Part shown: in pieces, positions 8,513 to 19,231 of the stretch
Layout of the letters: the number at the start of each line of letters is the position of its first letter
Position numbering within the stretch: the first letter of the stretch is position 1
Origin: Akkermansia muciniphila
GTDB taxonomy: Bacteria; Verrucomicrobiota; Verrucomicrobiia; Verrucomicrobiales; DEV007
Assembly: GCA_945883495.1 (NCBI GenBank)
Contig: CAMCXS010000004.1
Span: 107,789 to 171,788, forward strand
Reading direction: 5' to 3'
Length of the DNA: 64,000 nucleotides
Translations under genes and position numbers: made by a program
The notes under the pieces: generated by a model
Told to the model about the DNA's origin: nothing
The model's database searches: none
What the model saw: only the letters and a program-made list of their open reading frames with translations

Positions 8513-11382
8513 CTCGTGAGTTTCGGTGCAAGGTATCGGCCGGTGAGACTTTCCGTGCAAGCCGCGATCACATCTGGAGGGCCTGCCGCGACCAGACTGC
8601 CCCCATGTTCCCCTCCGCCCGGGCCGAGATCGAGAATCCAGTCAGCGCACTTGATGACGTCCAGGTTGTGTTCAATCACAATCAGGGTATTTCCCGAATT
8701 CCGGAGCTGGAAGAAGACGTCAAGCAAGGTGCGGATGTCCTCAAAATGCAGGCCCGTTGTCGGCTCGTCGAAGAGATAGACCGTCTTGCCGGTCGCTTTC
8801 TTTGAGAGCTCCGTCGCCAACTTGATTCGCTGCGCTTCCCCGCCGGATAGCGTGTTTGCGGGTTGCCCTAGTTTCAGGTAACCAAGGCCAACGTCACAAA
8901 GTGCCTTCAGTTTGCCGTATATAGCCGGTATTTTTTGAAAGAAGAGTCGCGCTTCTTCAATGCCCATCTCCAAGACGTCGGCGATACTCTTTCCGCGAAA
9001 CGTCACTTGGAGCGTCTCTTCATTGTAACGCCTTCCGCGGCAGGTCTCGCAAGTGACATAAACGTCGGACAGAAAGTGCATATCGATGCGGATGACGCCG
9101 TCTCCCTTGCAGGCTTCGCAGCGGCCACCGGCGACATTGAAGCTGAACCGGCCTGCGTCATAGCCCCGCTGTCGGCTCAACGGAAGATCGCTGAAGAGCT
9201 CTCGAATGGGGCCAAACGCACCGGCATAGGTGGCGGGGTTGGAGCGCGGGCCACGACCGATGGGGGATTGATCGACCACAATGGCCTTATCGACTTGTTC
9301 CAAGCCTTGGATCCCGTCGTGTGCTCCAGGGGTATCCTTAGCTTGATAAAAGTGCCGGAAGAGAACTTTTCGCAGGATGTCATCCACCAGCGTGGATTTG
9401 CCGCTGCCGGAAGCGCCGGTGACGCAAGTGAGGCAGCCGAGCGGGAAAGCGGCGTCGATGCCGCGAAGGTTGTGTTCCGTAGCGTTCTCGACAACCAGCC
9501 ATCCGGAATCGAGCCCTTCTTTTGCCTTGCTCCGTGGCCTGGGCGGCGGAGTCATCCTTGGTCCCGGCGCCTCAATTGTCTTCGCACCAGACAGATAGGC
9601 GCCGGTGACGGAATCCGGACTTTGAGCGACTTCGGCCGGGGAGCCTTGCGCAAGAATCCGACCTCCGAGCGGGCCAGCGCCAGGGCCCATATCGATCAAG
9701 TGATCGGCCTGGCGCATGGTATCTTCATCGTGCTCCACGACGATGATCGAATTGCCTAGATTGCGGAGCCGGAGCAGGGTCTGAATGAGTTTATCATTAT
9801 CCGCTTGATGCAGCCCAATACTTGGCTCGTCGAGCACATACAGGACCCCCGCCAAGCCTGCCCCAAGCTGAGTTGCCAAGCGGATTCGCTGCCCTTCTCC
9901 TCCGGATAGGGTTGAACTCTCCCGGTTTAGGGTGAGATAGCCGAGGCCGACTTCACGCAGGAATGAGAGGCGCTGCTTGATTTCCCGGATCAAGTCCTTG
10001 GCGAAGAAGGCTTGAGTTTCCGTGAGCGGAACGGCGGATAACCACGCTTCGGCGTGCTCAATCGGCAGAGCACAGTAATCCTGGATAGAGGCGGGGCTCT
10101 CGGGATGCGGCAGGGTGATGGCGAGGATCTCCGGTTTTAGGCGCAATCCCTGACAGACTTTGCAAGTTCGCATGGAAAGAAAGCGCCTCACGTTGCGCCG
10201 GGTGACCTCACTTTCGCTTTCTTCATGGAGGCGCATGGCTTGCACTTCCAAGCCCTCGAACGGTTTGCCGGGGCCTCGGTCAGCCCAATCGGTGGGAACC
10301 GGTTGCTTTCCCGTTCCTTTCAGCAAAGCCCGCTTGAACTCGACGGATAGCGAGCGGATCGGAGCATCGGGATCCGTGCCGAAGTGCCTCGCCAACCCAA
10401 GGATGGAGCGCTGGTGCATCCCCTTGCGCTTTTGTGATTGGCTCCACCATGTCTTGATGCCGCCGGAGTTGATTGAGAGCTCTGGATCGGGCACGAACAG
10501 CGCCGGGTCTGGGTGCAGTTGAGCGCCGGTTCCGTGACAAGCAGGACAGGCTCCCAGTTGGCTGTTGAATGAAAAGTGTTTTGGAGTGATCTCTGGCAGG
10601 CGAAAGCCAGTTTCCGGATTGGTATACGAGGTGACGAACGTCCGGTTCTCCCAGCTTCCGGCCTCATCCTGAATCAGCACCAGCACCCGGTCCGTGGACC
10701 AGCGCAACGCCGTTTCCAAGGAGTCCGCGAGCCGGGAGCGGATATCTTCCCGGATTACGATGCGATCGATCACGATCTCCATCTCCTTGGGCAGCTTGGA
10801 AGGAAGTTCGGACCGGTCGAGTTCGAGCAATTCCCCATCGGCGCGGAGCCGAATAAAGCCTTGTTGCTGCATTCGCCTGGCGAAGTCGGCAAAACTTTCA
10901 CGTTCCTGCGCCTGCACGGGCGCGAGGACCATCAGGCGGGTGCGTTCCGGGAGCGACAGCAGATCGCGGAGGATGTCCGTTAACGTGCTCCGGCTCAACA
11001 ACGCCCCGGTGACGGGGTCATGCGGCCGGCCGATCGCTGCAAAGAGAATCCGCAGATAGTCGTAAATCTCCGTTGTCGTCGCGACCGTGGAGCGCGGATT
11101 TGGCGCGGTGGCCCGTTGCTCAATGGCTATCGCGGGGGAGAGACCGTGGATGAAATCCACGTCCGGCTTCTCCAGTTGATCCAAGAACTGACGAGCGTAA
11201 GCGGACAGGCTCTCGACGTAGCGTCGCTGGCCCTCCGCATACAGGGTATCAAATGCTAACGATGACTTTCCCGAACCGCTCACCCCGGTGATGACCACCA
11301 ATTGGTTTCGCGGGATCTCTACGTCGATGTTTTTGAGGTTGTGCTGACGGGCCCCTTGGATGGAAATGACTTCGGCGGACAT
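8509..11382 (-). CDS. uvrA: Excinuclease ABC subunit A
   Basis: UvrA is the damage-recognition ATPase of nucleotide excision repair in the cytoplasm. The 957-residue length is normal for the family. Two ABC ATPase halves are visible: Walker [10 protein letters not shown] near residue 33 with signature LSGGEGQRI, and GASGSGKST with LSGGEAQRI in the second half. Zinc-module cysteines occur as CPACHG, CKVCQG, CEACKG and CETCRG. Start is the ATG at 11382, giving [18 protein letters not shown], the usual UvrA opening. No SOS box was recognised upstream. The next gene on this strand is an unrelated alcohol dehydrogenase. Confidence 0.97.
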   Translation of the reverse strand: MSAEVISIQGARQHNLKNIDVEIPRNQLVVITGVSGSGKSSLAFDTLYAEGQRRYVESLSAYARQFLDQLEKPDVDFIHGLSPAIAIEQRATAPNPRSTVATTTEIYDYLRILFAAIGRPHDPVTGALLSRSTLTDILRDLLSLPERTRLMVLAPVQAQERESFADFARRMQQQGFIRLRADGELLELDRSELPSKLPKEMEIVIDRIVIREDIRSRLADSLETALRWSTDRVLVLIQDEAGSWENRTFVTSYTNPETGFRLPEITPKHFSFNSQLGACPACHGTGAQLHPDPALFVPDPELSINSGGIKTWWSQSQKRKGMHQRSILGLARHFGTDPDAPIRSLSVEFKRALLKGTGKQPVPTDWADRGPGKPFEGLEVQAMRLHEESESEVTRRNVRRFLSMRTCKVCQGLRLKPEILAITLPHPESPASIQDYCALPIEHAEAWLSAVPLTETQAFFAKDLIREIKQRLSFLREVGLGYLTLNRESSTLSGGEGQRIRLATQLGAGLAGVLYVLDEPSIGLHQADNDKLIQTLLRLRNLGNSIIVVEHDEDTMRQADHLIDMGPGAGPLGGRILAQGSPAEVAQSPDSVTGAYLSGAKTIEAPGPRMTPPPRPRSKAKEGLDSGWLVVENATEHNLRGIDAAFPLGCLTCVTGASGSGKSTLVDDILRKVLFRHFYQAKDTPGAHDGIQGLEQVDKAIVVDQSPIGRGPRSNPATYAGAFGPIRELFSDLPLSRQRGYDAGRFSFNVAGGRCEACKGDGVIRIDMHFLSDVYVTCETCRGRRYNEETLQVTFRGKSIADVLEMGIEEARLFFQKIPAIYGKLKALCDVGLGYLKLGQPANTLSGGEAQRIKLATELSKKATGKTVYLFDEPTTGLHFEDIRTLLDVFFQLRNSGNTLIVIEHNLDVIKCADWILDLGPGGGEHGGSLVAAGPPDVIAACTESLTGRYLAPKLTS

Positions 11383-11430
11383 GGGCGCCGCACTCTAGCG
11401 CAATTCCGGCGGGATCGCAGCGGAATCGAT

Positions 11431-12612
11431 TCACGCGGCCTGGAGGACCACCTTGACGCAGTTCTCCCGGCGTTCGCTGAAGAGTTTGTAGGCCTCTGGC
11501 GCCGCCTCCAAGGGGAAGCGATGGGTAATGATGTAACTCGGGTCGAAGCCAAGTTTGCCGTTCCCGGAGATCCGCTCCAGTAGTGGACGCATGTAGCGAT
11601 GGACGTGGGTTTGTCCCATCTCCATTCGTAATCCCTTCGCAAAGGCGGCGCCGAGGGGAACTTTGTCTAAGAGGCCCGCGTAGACTCCTGGAATGGAGAG
11701 AGTTCCTCCCTTGCGGCAGCAGTAAATCGCTTCGCGCAAGGCGTGAATTCGATCCATGGTCAAGTGCGCCACTTGTTTGACCCGGTCGTAAATTGCATCC
11801 GGGGAGCTGCCGTGCGCCTCCATCCCTACTGCATCGATGCACCGATCGGGGCCGATCCCAGCGGTCATCTCCAAGAGTGCCTCGGGGACATTGGTCTCCT
11901 CAAAGTTGATAGCCTCCGCGTTGCCGAACTCTTCCGCCATTTTCAACCGTTCGGGCACATGGTCGATGGCGATCACCCGTTCGGCGCCGAACCACCACGC
12001 CGCGCGGATCGCAAACTGACCGACTGGGCCACAACCCCAGACCGCTACGGTGTCGCCCGGCTCAATGCGACAGTTCTCGGCGGCCATATAGCCGGTGGGG
12101 AGAATATCAGAGAGGAACAGCACTTGCTCGTCAGTGAGATGATCAGGCACTTTGCACGGCCCTACGTCGGCAAAGGGGACACGCACCAACTCGGCCTGGC
12201 CTCCTGCATAGCCTCCATATAGATGAGAGTAACCAAACAGACCCGCTCCCGATTGGCCAAATAGCTTGGCGGCGAGCGCTGCGTTGGGGTTGGAGTTGTC
12301 ACATAATGACCACAAGCCCCGCTTGCAGAAAAAACATCGGCCGCAACCGATGGCAAACGGAACGACCACCCGGTCGCCGCGCCGTAGATTCCTTACGTCG
12401 GTGCCGACCTCGATCACCTCTCCCATGAATTCATGGCCAAGGATGTCTCCTTTTTTCATGGTGGGAATCACGCCATCGTAGAGGTGCAGGTCACTGCCGC
12501 AGATCGCGGTGGAAGTGACTCTGATGATGGCGTCGCGCGGATTGAGAATCTCCGGATCGGGTGCTTCTTCGACTCGGACGTCGTGCTTTCCATGCCAGCA
12601 AACACATTTCAT
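11431..12612 (-). CDS. Zinc-dependent alcohol dehydrogenase, formaldehyde-dehydrogenase-like
   Basis: Medium-chain dehydrogenase of 393 residues. It has the catalytic zinc site [10 protein letters not shown] and GHEFMGEV, a full structural-zinc cysteine cluster ([15 protein letters not shown]), and an NAD-binding segment GCGPVGQFA. It is closest in pattern to the glutathione-independent formaldehyde dehydrogenase-like branch, which oxidises alcohols or aldehydes with NAD(P); the substrate is not known. The frame stays open upstream into the next gene, but MKCVCWHGK at 12612 is the conserved N terminus and falls 17 nt after that gene's stop. It lies in a three-gene run with an SRPBCC protein and an SDR enzyme. 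Confidence 0.85.
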   Translation of the reverse strand: MKCVCWHGKHDVRVEEAPDPEILNPRDAIIRVTSTAICGSDLHLYDGVIPTMKKGDILGHEFMGEVIEVGTDVRNLRRGDRVVVPFAIGCGRCFFCKRGLWSLCDNSNPNAALAAKLFGQSGAGLFGYSHLYGGYAGGQAELVRVPFADVGPCKVPDHLTDEQVLFLSDILPTGYMAAENCRIEPGDTVAVWGCGPVGQFAIRAAWWFGAERVIAIDHVPERLKMAEEFGNAEAINFEETNVPEALLEMTAGIGPDRCIDAVGMEAHGSSPDAIYDRVKQVAHLTMDRIHALREAIYCCRKGGTLSIPGVYAGLLDKVPLGAAFAKGLRMEMGQTHVHRYMRPLLERISGNGKLGFDPSYIITHRFPLEAAPEAYKLFSERRENCVKVVLQAA

Positions 12613-12628
12613 GATGAATGGAGGAGAG

Positions 12629-13444
12629 TTAAGATTCGGAGGCAAACGGCAGAAGCCGTCCGCGGGATCCGTCGCCATGAGGCTGGCCGCTGACGGTGGG
12701 CGCCTCGCCCGCTTCCATCACGCTGCGAAAACGGCGCAGGTCCTCGTCCAGCTTTTGTTCCAAACCCTGGCCAAGAAGCTTGGCGATGGTAGCTCCAAGT
12801 TTCCCAGCGGGAGGATTGTATTTTAGCGTAACTTTCAGCTCCGTGCCGCGGCCGTGCCGAAGTGGCTTGAATCTCACGCTGCCAGCGGTCTGCAAGTCTC
12901 CTCCCGGCAGGGATTGCCAGGAGATCTCTTCGGACTGCTTATCACCAATGATCTCCGCTTCCCATTGCACGGATTTCCCCAAAACACCTGCCGCCGTCCA
13001 GCGAGATCGCTTGGAATCGATGACTTCGACTTCCTCCAGGTGCCGCATAATCTTGGGGAGGCTAGTCAAGTCGCGCCAACGAGCATAAAGTTCGGTTGCC
13101 GGGCGTTGGATCGTCAGACTTCGACTGATCCGCACGCCCGCTCCTGAGGGAACACCGGCCCGATTGTTGACTTGAGCTCCGGCGAGTTCGCGGATTCGGG
13201 AGCCGACCTTTTGTCCGGTGAGCCCCCGGTAGATCAGAACGCCACCGCAGAGAGCGGCGGCAAGACCGCCGCCACGCAACCTGCCCCTTGTCAGTCCGTG
13301 CCGTAAGCCGCCCAAGACAAACGCCGATCCTCCAAGAGTCGAGAGGAGCCGTTCGACTCGGCCCAAGGGTTCGTGGCCATCCTCAGCTGAGGCTTGAGGC
13401 GCCTCGTCCGTGGCCACGCCTTCTGTAGTGAGTGAAGAGATCAT
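12629..13444 (-). CDS. SRPBCC-domain membrane-associated protein
   Basis: A 271-residue protein. Residues about 30-85 form a glycine-rich hydrophobic hairpin ([21 protein letters not shown], then [15 protein letters not shown]). A START/SRPBCC-like helix-grip domain follows at about residues 105-250, with the usual pattern of '[17 protein letters not shown]' near its start. Such domains bind hydrophobic ligands. The start at 13444 ([12 protein letters not shown]) is chosen because the longer frame would run into the SDR gene upstream; it leaves a 16-nt gap. This is the middle gene of the dehydrogenase trio and is probably co-transcribed; the ligand and role are unknown. Confidence 0.7.
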   Translation of the reverse strand: MISSLTTEGVATDEAPQASAEDGHEPLGRVERLLSTLGGSAFVLGGLRHGLTRGRLRGGGLAAALCGGVLIYRGLTGQKVGSRIRELAGAQVNNRAGVPSGAGVRISRSLTIQRPATELYARWRDLTSLPKIMRHLEEVEVIDSKRSRWTAAGVLGKSVQWEAEIIGDKQSEEISWQSLPGGDLQTAGSVRFKPLRHGRGTELKVTLKYNPPAGKLGATIAKLLGQGLEQKLDEDLRRFRSVMEAGEAPTVSGQPHGDGSRGRLLPFASES

Positions 13445-13460
13445 GATTGGATTGAGATGA

Positions 13461-14339
13461 TTAGCTCGTGACAAACCGGCCGCCATTAATGTGGATGGTC
13501 TCGCCCGTGATATAGGACGAGTCCTCGGAGGCAAGAAACACATAAGCCGGTCCGACCTCACAAGGCTGGCCTGCCCGGCCCATTAAGGTATCAGCGCCGA
13601 AGCTTTGCACTTTCTCTCCGGGAAAGGACGCTGGGATTAGAGGCGTCCAGATGGGACCAGGAGCCACTGCGTTGACCCGGATTCGCCTCGGAGCCAATTG
13701 GGTGGCTAATGAACGCGTCAGCGTGGTCAAGGCGCCTTTGGTGGCCGCGTAGTCAACTAGAGTTTCGTGACCCTCGTAAGCGGTAACCGAGGTTGTGATG
13801 AGAATACAACCGCCATCCGGCATCTGGCGGAGGGCCGCCTGAGTGATGAAGAAAGCGCCAAAGATATTGGTGCGGAAGGTCCGCTCGATCTGTTCCGGGG
13901 TAATCTCCGTGATATCTGGGTTTGCGTGCTGTTCCGCCGCATTGCTTACCAGGATGTGGAGGGAGCCAAGCTCATCGATCACTTGATTGACCGCGCGCGT
14001 GCAGAATGCAGGATCCGCAATGTCTCCGCCAATCAAAACGCAACGGCGCTTTTCCGCCTCTACCATGGATCGGGTATCCCTGGCGTCACGCTCCTCATCA
14101 AGAAACAGTACGGCCACATCCGCCCCCTCTCTGGCGAAGTGGACGGCGGCCGATCTTCCAATCCCGCTATCTCCGCCGGTGATGATTGCTACCTTTCCTT
14201 CGAGCTTTCCTGACCCGCGATAAGAACTCCGGATCACCACCGGTCTCGGGTCCATCTCATGCTCGCGGCCTGGTTGACGGGGTTGGGGCTGTGGTGGTCG
14301 ATCTTCCTGTTGTTTGGAGAGTAGTGCGGTTTCGTTCAT
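13461..14339 (-). CDS. SDR-family oxidoreductase (YghA-like)
   Basis: Classical short-chain dehydrogenase of 292 residues with a 45-residue Pro/Gln-rich N-terminal extension, a feature of the YghA / general-stress SDR group. Visible motifs are the cofactor loop TGGDSGIGRSAA, the NAAEQ strand, the catalytic YAATK, PGPIWTPL and the C-terminal GETIHINGGRF. NAD(P)-dependent reduction or oxidation is expected; the substrate is unknown. Start ATG 14339. It is the first gene of the SDR-SRPBCC-ADH run; the region just upstream (14340-14423) would carry promoters for this gene and for the divergent small gene. Confidence 0.88.
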   Translation of the reverse strand: MNETALLSKQQEDRPPQPQPRQPGREHEMDPRPVVIRSSYRGSGKLEGKVAIITGGDSGIGRSAAVHFAREGADVAVLFLDEERDARDTRSMVEAEKRRCVLIGGDIADPAFCTRAVNQVIDELGSLHILVSNAAEQHANPDITEITPEQIERTFRTNIFGAFFITQAALRQMPDGGCILITTSVTAYEGHETLVDYAATKGALTTLTRSLATQLAPRRIRVNAVAPGPIWTPLIPASFPGEKVQSFGADTLMGRAGQPCEVGPAYVFLASEDSSYITGETIHINGGRFVTS

Positions 14340-14423
14340 CTGGTTGCGTTCCTCTGTGCTTGTTGGTGGCGCAGGAGATGTGCCACTGGTGCCGGTGGCA
14401 TAGACTAAGCTGCATTGGGTTCA

Positions 14424-14804
14424 ATGGATCCGAATATCCCGCCTCCAGAGATCGCTGAAGAGAACATATCCAATCTGCCGCCGCATGTGATCCGGCGGCG
14501 TGCCGCGGAGTTGGCGGTTATGGACGGGCGCGCCGCAAATGAGCTCACCGACGACGATCTGAGACGCGCGGAGCTGGAGTTTACCGCGCGCGACCAAGGT
14601 GCGGAGCTTCCCGAAGATACCTTGGATCCCGAGGACGCCGCAGTATCGACAGGCACATCCAGGACTACGCTGGATGATGGAACGGAGCAGCCAGACATCG
14701 TTGCGTTAGTGGAGAGTGGAATCGAACGCGCTGTCGAGGACCAATTCCTCGCATCGGGGCTTGATACGTTGAACTCGAAGGAGGAGGAGACGTCTACGGA
14801 TTAG
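14424..14804 (+). CDS. Small acidic hypothetical protein
   Basis: A 126-residue, Glu/Asp-rich protein without TM segments or signal peptide. The central part (PPHVIRRRAAELAVMDGRA, about residues 18-36) is helical and basic; the rest is strongly acidic and Thr/Ser-rich. A TTG three codons upstream is possible, but ATG 14424 is preferred. It is divergent from the SDR gene 84 nt away, and its stop overlaps the stop of the glycosyltransferase on the other strand. No family is recognised; proteins of this kind often accompany stress genes, but that is only suggestive here. Confidence 0.5.
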   Translation: MDPNIPPPEIAEENISNLPPHVIRRRAAELAVMDGRAANELTDDDLRRAELEFTARDQGAELPEDTLDPEDAAVSTGTSRTTLDDGTEQPDIVALVESGIERAVEDQFLASGLDTLNSKEEETSTD

Positions 14805-17002
14805 CTGGCGATTGATTCCGAGAGAAGGTCGATCAGTTCCTTCGCTCTATGTTTTGCCGTATGATGCTTGAGCACGCGCTCTAGGGCACGGGCGGCGATG
14901 GCGTTGCGTTTGTCGTCCGGGATATCTTTGAGAAAGTGCATCGTCTGCAGTGGCGTATGGCTGATTAGGATCTCCTCTCCAGGGGAGAAGAAGGTCTCAA
15001 TGCCTTGCCACCAGCCACTAATAATCGGGACGCCACTTGCGGCAGCTTCGAACAGCCTGACACTCGGAGCATAGCCTAGCCGGACCATCTCGGCGCGAGT
15101 CACATTGAGGGTGAATCGCTGCGAGTTGTAGAATCGCCGGTGTTCATTTGGGGCGAGATGCTCGATCCGCTCAGTGTTGGAGGGCCAGCAGATCCGTCTG
15201 GGATACTGCGGGCCTGCTACAACAAAGCGACCTTTTGGCCATAGGCGTGCGGGCGCCAACAGCAGCCGCTCCAAGGCTGGTTGCCGGTCGTCGCTGTAAG
15301 TTCCAAGGTAGCCGAGGTCCCATCGGGGACGGAACGTCGGCTCTGGATAATGGATGGCCGGATCGACAGAACAGTAAAGAGGGCGCACTTTACGTGCTCT
15401 GTAGACGCCTTCCAGAATGGACAGAGCGGTTCCTCCGGCAAACGACAGGTAGAGATCGTATTTCGGAATCAGCTCGGCGGATACGTAAGTGCATTCATTC
15501 CGATGCAGCAGATTGAGGGTTACGGGGGTGTCGATATCGTAAAAGGCAACCACTCCATCCGCTGTTTGAATGGCCCATTCTCCGACGTCTCTACCCTCCG
15601 GCACAAACGAGCCCACGATCACGAATGAGGCGTCTGCGATATCCTGCGCGTATTCGGTCTTCAGCTCATCGAGCGAGTTGTAAAGACCTACACGGCAGTA
15701 GCCTGGATCTGGTAAGTCGCGGTTAGCCGCATACCATTTCGTATCACGCTCCAAGAATAGGACTTCATGGCCTTGCCGGCTCAATTCACGGAGTAAGCCG
15801 CGGTAAGTGGTTGCGTGGCCATTTCCCCAGGAGGAGGTGATGGATAGGCCAATCACTACGATCCGATGGTGCGGTCGAGGCTCGGCTCGGACATTTGGTG
15901 GGACGGCACTCCTGGGAGGGGTGGAGCAATCGAAGATGGCATTTTCGACTTGCTCGACCCGGTGTTCGTAGGTGTGCTCGTGCAAAACTCGGGACAGGGC
16001 GGACTGACCGATTTTGCGTGCGGCTTCGCCGGTCAGCTCGGAGAGAATTCCGGCGACTTCGTCCCCGCTGTGGGCTACCAAGCATTCCGCCTCGGGCTCC
16101 AGAAAGGTCTCAATTCCTTCCCATGCGTCGGTAATGAGACAAGCGCTTGCTCCCGCCGCTTCGAAGATCCGAGTTGGAGGGGAGTAGCCGTAGCGAGCCA
16201 TGCTATCCCGATTGATGTTTAAGATGGCTCGCAGGGTACAATTGAACGCATTATGGTCGTAGGTATAGACATGTCCCAAACAAGTAACATTGGCACGTTC
16301 CGTGAGCCTTGAATCCCAACCGCTGCCGCCCAAGACAAATCGGTGAGGGGAGAGATTCTCCGCTGGGCGAAAGAAGAATTCATGAACTCTATCTTCACGA
16401 TCCGGGAGGCGATTGCCGAGGAATCCGAGCAGGCCCTCAAAACGCGGATCGGGACAAGCAGGGTGATGAGTGTGTGCATCCAGCGCGTTGTAGATGGGAA
16501 CGCATCTGCGAGCTCCTAGCCGTTCATAGGCTGAGACGACGGACGGACCGCCACCGTAGGTAAAGATCAAGTCATATTCGGGGATTAGGCGGCGGAATGC
16601 ATCGCGTTCATCGCCGAGGACACGGTCCAATGTCACCGGTGCATCGACGTCCCAAAAGACAACACGCGTTTGCGGCCGCTTGAGCTCGAGCAGAGTCTCC
16701 TCCAGGAAGCCGTCAAGCACCCCGACTCCGCTCGCCTTGACGATGAGGTGGGAGTCACGAGCTTCGGTAATGGCTTGCCATGCGGAAGCCTCTGTCGGGG
16801 CATAAATGGCGCTTTGCGCAAAATCTACGCTGGGGAGATCTCTGTGCTGCTGTCGCTCAAACGCATCCGGCTCGTAGAAGGTTACGTGGTGTCCTCGCGC
16901 GTGGAGGGCACGAATCAAGCCACGATAGTAGGTTGCGGCGCCGTTCCAATACGAAGAGACCAAGCTGGAGCCGAAGAAGGAAATCGTAAGTTTTGTCTTC
17001 AC
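14801..17002 (-). CDS. Tandem two-domain CgeB-like glycosyltransferase
   Basis: A 733-residue protein built of two homologous halves (about 5-350 and 375-725). Both halves show the same ordered elements: an N-terminal 'SSYWNGAATYYRGLIRAL' / 'SSWGNGHATTYRGLLREL', then 'FWDVDAPVTLDRVL' / 'FYDIDTPVTLNLLH', 'YDLIFTYGGG' / 'YDLYLSFAGG', and 'PPTRIFEAAGASACLI' / 'PSVRLFEAAASGVPII' with 'WEGIETF' / 'WQGIETF'. This is the CgeB / family-1-like GT-B glycosyltransferase pattern. Donor and acceptor are unknown. The start ATG overlaps the stop of the upstream CgeB-like gene (ATGA), so the genes are coupled. The duplication within one chain is unusual. Confidence 0.82.
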   Translation of the reverse strand: MKTKLTISFFGSSLVSSYWNGAATYYRGLIRALHARGHHVTFYEPDAFERQQHRDLPSVDFAQSAIYAPTEASAWQAITEARDSHLIVKASGVGVLDGFLEETLLELKRPQTRVVFWDVDAPVTLDRVLGDERDAFRRLIPEYDLIFTYGGGPSVVSAYERLGARRCVPIYNALDAHTHHPACPDPRFEGLLGFLGNRLPDREDRVHEFFFRPAENLSPHRFVLGGSGWDSRLTERANVTCLGHVYTYDHNAFNCTLRAILNINRDSMARYGYSPPTRIFEAAGASACLITDAWEGIETFLEPEAECLVAHSGDEVAGILSELTGEAARKIGQSALSRVLHEHTYEHRVEQVENAIFDCSTPPRSAVPPNVRAEPRPHHRIVVIGLSITSSWGNGHATTYRGLLRELSRQGHEVLFLERDTKWYAANRDLPDPGYCRVGLYNSLDELKTEYAQDIADASFVIVGSFVPEGRDVGEWAIQTADGVVAFYDIDTPVTLNLLHRNECTYVSAELIPKYDLYLSFAGGTALSILEGVYRARKVRPLYCSVDPAIHYPEPTFRPRWDLGYLGTYSDDRQPALERLLLAPARLWPKGRFVVAGPQYPRRICWPSNTERIEHLAPNEHRRFYNSQRFTLNVTRAEMVRLGYAPSVRLFEAAASGVPIISGWWQGIETFFSPGEEILISHTPLQTMHFLKDIPDDKRNAIAARALERVLKHHTAKHRAKELIDLLSESIAS

Positions 17003-18123
17003 GACGCCAAGGAAGAGAGTTGCATGTTCAAGGGAAGTTCTAGATCCTCGCAGATCCGAAGCAATTCGTTGGCCCGGTGCGCGCAGGTATGCCGGTCCTG
17101 GATCGTGCGCTGGCCATGAGCGGCGATTGAATTGGCCGTTCCGGGATCTTCAAGCAGGTTCCGGAGTTGGCTGCTCATTTCGCGGCTGTTTCGTGCCACC
17201 AGATAGTCCTGGCCGGGCGTGAAGAGGTGCTCGCGATTCTCCCAGGGCGCGGATACCAAGGGGATACCACAGGCAAGTGTCTCGAACGGACGGATGGTCG
17301 GAATCCCAGGGAGAGAACGTGCACATTGCCTTCGCGGGACATGAATGGTGACGCGAAACCGGGAGAAGACCGTTGGGACGTCGTAATTTGGCAACCAGCC
17401 TGCATGCCTGATGCCGCGCTTCGCGAGAGCTTGACGGGCGCTGTGGGGATCGCGGACGCCGTGGACCTGGGCGCTGAGGCCAAGTTCCGCGACCGGTTTG
17501 AGCAGATATCGATGCAGCTCTTCCGTGCGTTCCCCATCTCCCCAGTTTCCAATCCAGGCTAATTCACCATCTAGGCGCTCGGCTGTCTTAGGTTGAAAGA
17601 CGGTGGTATCGGCAGCCTCGTGCCAAGTCCAGGCGTGGCGGCACCATCGGCGTTGCAGGTAGAGAGCCCGGATGACGGAGCCAAAGTCCAGAACCCCATC
17701 GTATTCGGAGAGATCATAAGCTGCCATGGCTTGGGGGTTGGAGACCGCCCGGTGATGGGTGTCGTGAAATAGCAATCGCATCTGACGGTGGCTCCTGCGA
17801 TATATGCCGAGTTTCCAAATGAGTTCTGGATCGTTCCATTCATGAGCGAGGACAAGGTCCGCGCCCGCTAGTTCTCTCTCAAGCTGGAGCGCTGACAGTT
17901 CATATTGCGTGATGTCTAGTTCTGGATAGAACTCCCAGAACCGGTCTATAGAGGTTCTGCCTTGCTCTTCGATGAGGTGCATCAGGCTCCAAGCGTTCCG
18001 TGGTTCGAAGATCCTTACCGCATGGCCTCGCTTCATCAATTCCCTGCAAACTCCCCGCAGGAAATGGGCATTCCCGTGGTTCCAGTCAGACAGGAGCGAG
18101 TGACAAAACAGAACGATTTTCAC
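16999..18123 (-). CDS. CgeB-like glycosyltransferase
   Basis: A 374-residue GT-B glycosyltransferase of the CgeB type. The N-terminal SDWNGNAHFLRGVCREL-like element (actual residues LLSDWNHGNAHFLRG), DLVLAHEWNDPELI, and the C-terminal IRPFETLACGIPLVSAPW with a following HLFTPGQDYLV are the same ordered signals as in the tandem protein downstream. The frame is open further upstream, but the GTG at 18123 directly follows the stop of the GT4 gene (1 nt gap) and begins at the first conserved strand (VKIVLFCHS), so it is taken as the start. It sits in a five-gene minus-strand run and is probably co-translated. The sugar and acceptor are unknown. Confidence 0.8.
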   Translation of the reverse strand: MKIVLFCHSLLSDWNHGNAHFLRGVCRELMKRGHAVRIFEPRNAWSLMHLIEEQGRTSIDRFWEFYPELDITQYELSALQLERELAGADLVLAHEWNDPELIWKLGIYRRSHRQMRLLFHDTHHRAVSNPQAMAAYDLSEYDGVLDFGSVIRALYLQRRWCRHAWTWHEAADTTVFQPKTAERLDGELAWIGNWGDGERTEELHRYLLKPVAELGLSAQVHGVRDPHSARQALAKRGIRHAGWLPNYDVPTVFSRFRVTIHVPRRQCARSLPGIPTIRPFETLACGIPLVSAPWENREHLFTPGQDYLVARNSREMSSQLRNLLEDPGTANSIAAHGQRTIQDRHTCAHRANELLRICEDLELPLNMQLSSLAS

Positions 18124-18124
18124 G

Positions 18125-19225
18125 TCAGGCGGCCACGGGCTGAAGAGCTCCTTGCAGAAGTGTGGAGTAAAGGTCAAGATATCCGTCCACGGTTCGCTCA
18201 GGGCTAAACTGAAGAGCTCGCTCGTGGGCTCTGTCACGCAAGCGTTGGCGATGCATATAATGAGTGATGAGATGCTGCATGGCCTTGTGGGTAGCGGTGA
18301 CATCGTTTGGAGGAACGAAGAGCGCTGCTCCGTCCCAAATCTCGCGGAGCGTGGGGATATCGCTCAGAATCAAGCAGCAACCCGCCAGCGCTGCTTCCAA
18401 GGGGGCTAGGCCGAACGGTTCGTAAAGCGCGGGATGGACGAAGATCGAGGCTCTGCCCATCCATTGTGCGAGTTCCAGTTCAGGCAAATGCCCGAGGTGG
18501 TTCAGGCCGGGGAAGTGAACCGCTCCACCATCGGGATGCCGGTCCTCACCTGCAATATAGATCGGCCAATCAACTCCAGATGCAGCGGCGTCCAGAACCC
18601 GGAAGTTCTTCCCCTCATCCCAGAGGCGGCCTGCGGCCAAGATGAGGGGTTCCCGGTGTTTTGCGTGGAACTCGGCGGAGGAGCGGCAATTGGGTACGGG
18701 CTTTGCGGCTTTGAATGGCCCGTAGATCCGTCGAAGGGCATCAAGCATTGACTGGGTGGGCGCGGTGACGAAGCCTGCCCTCCGGAGACCTTCCTTCACC
18801 CTAGTATGATAGGTGCCCCACGTCGTCGCGGAGGGCGCTCTTCCTCGAACGGCTTCGTGCCAAGTATAAACGCAGGAGTGCGCCGTGATCAGCACGGGCG
18901 CGTGCCAATCCAGATCTCCCAAGGAATAGCTGTTTAGGTGGATGAGATCGGGCTGGAGGCTTTGTTCTAGATCCAAGAGCCAAGTCCCGGCCTCATCGAC
19001 GTCTTTCCAGGGATCCTTCATCCACTCAAGCCGGAAGGAACTCTCGTGGATCGTCACATTGTCGAGTTCTCGTGCCATGGCGCGCTGGGCGCGATCCAGG
19101 GGCTTGCCCATGGTGGCGAGGTGAACTTCTATATCCTGAGGTTGGAGGTCACGCGCCAGCTCCAGGGAGAAGTTCCAGACTCCTCCAGAGGTGTCAGTTG
19201 TCAGTAGGACAGATTGGGGTTTCAT
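18125..19225 (-). CDS. Glycosyltransferase family 4
   Basis: A 366-residue retaining GT-B glycosyltransferase. The N-terminal half opens with TTDTSGGVWNFSLELAR. The C-terminal donor domain has ILAAGRLWDEGKNF, the acidic motif HPALYEPFGLAPLEAALAG (E-x7-E in GT4 enzymes), and a following ILSDIPTLREIW. It is cytoplasmic or membrane-peripheral, and the nucleotide-sugar donor is not predictable. It lies 6 nt after the MDR dehydrogenase stop and 1 nt before the next CgeB-like gene, fully inside the polysaccharide-like cluster. Confidence 0.88.
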   Translation of the reverse strand: MKPQSVLLTTDTSGGVWNFSLELARDLQPQDIEVHLATMGKPLDRAQRAMARELDNVTIHESSFRLEWMKDPWKDVDEAGTWLLDLEQSLQPDLIHLNSYSLGDLDWHAPVLITAHSCVYTWHEAVRGRAPSATTWGTYHTRVKEGLRRAGFVTAPTQSMLDALRRIYGPFKAAKPVPNCRSSAEFHAKHREPLILAAGRLWDEGKNFRVLDAAASGVDWPIYIAGEDRHPDGGAVHFPGLNHLGHLPELELAQWMGRASIFVHPALYEPFGLAPLEAALAGCCLILSDIPTLREIWDGAALFVPPNDVTATHKAMQHLITHYMHRQRLRDRAHERALQFSPERTVDGYLDLYSTLLQGALQPVAA

Positions 19226-19231
19226 ATCGGA

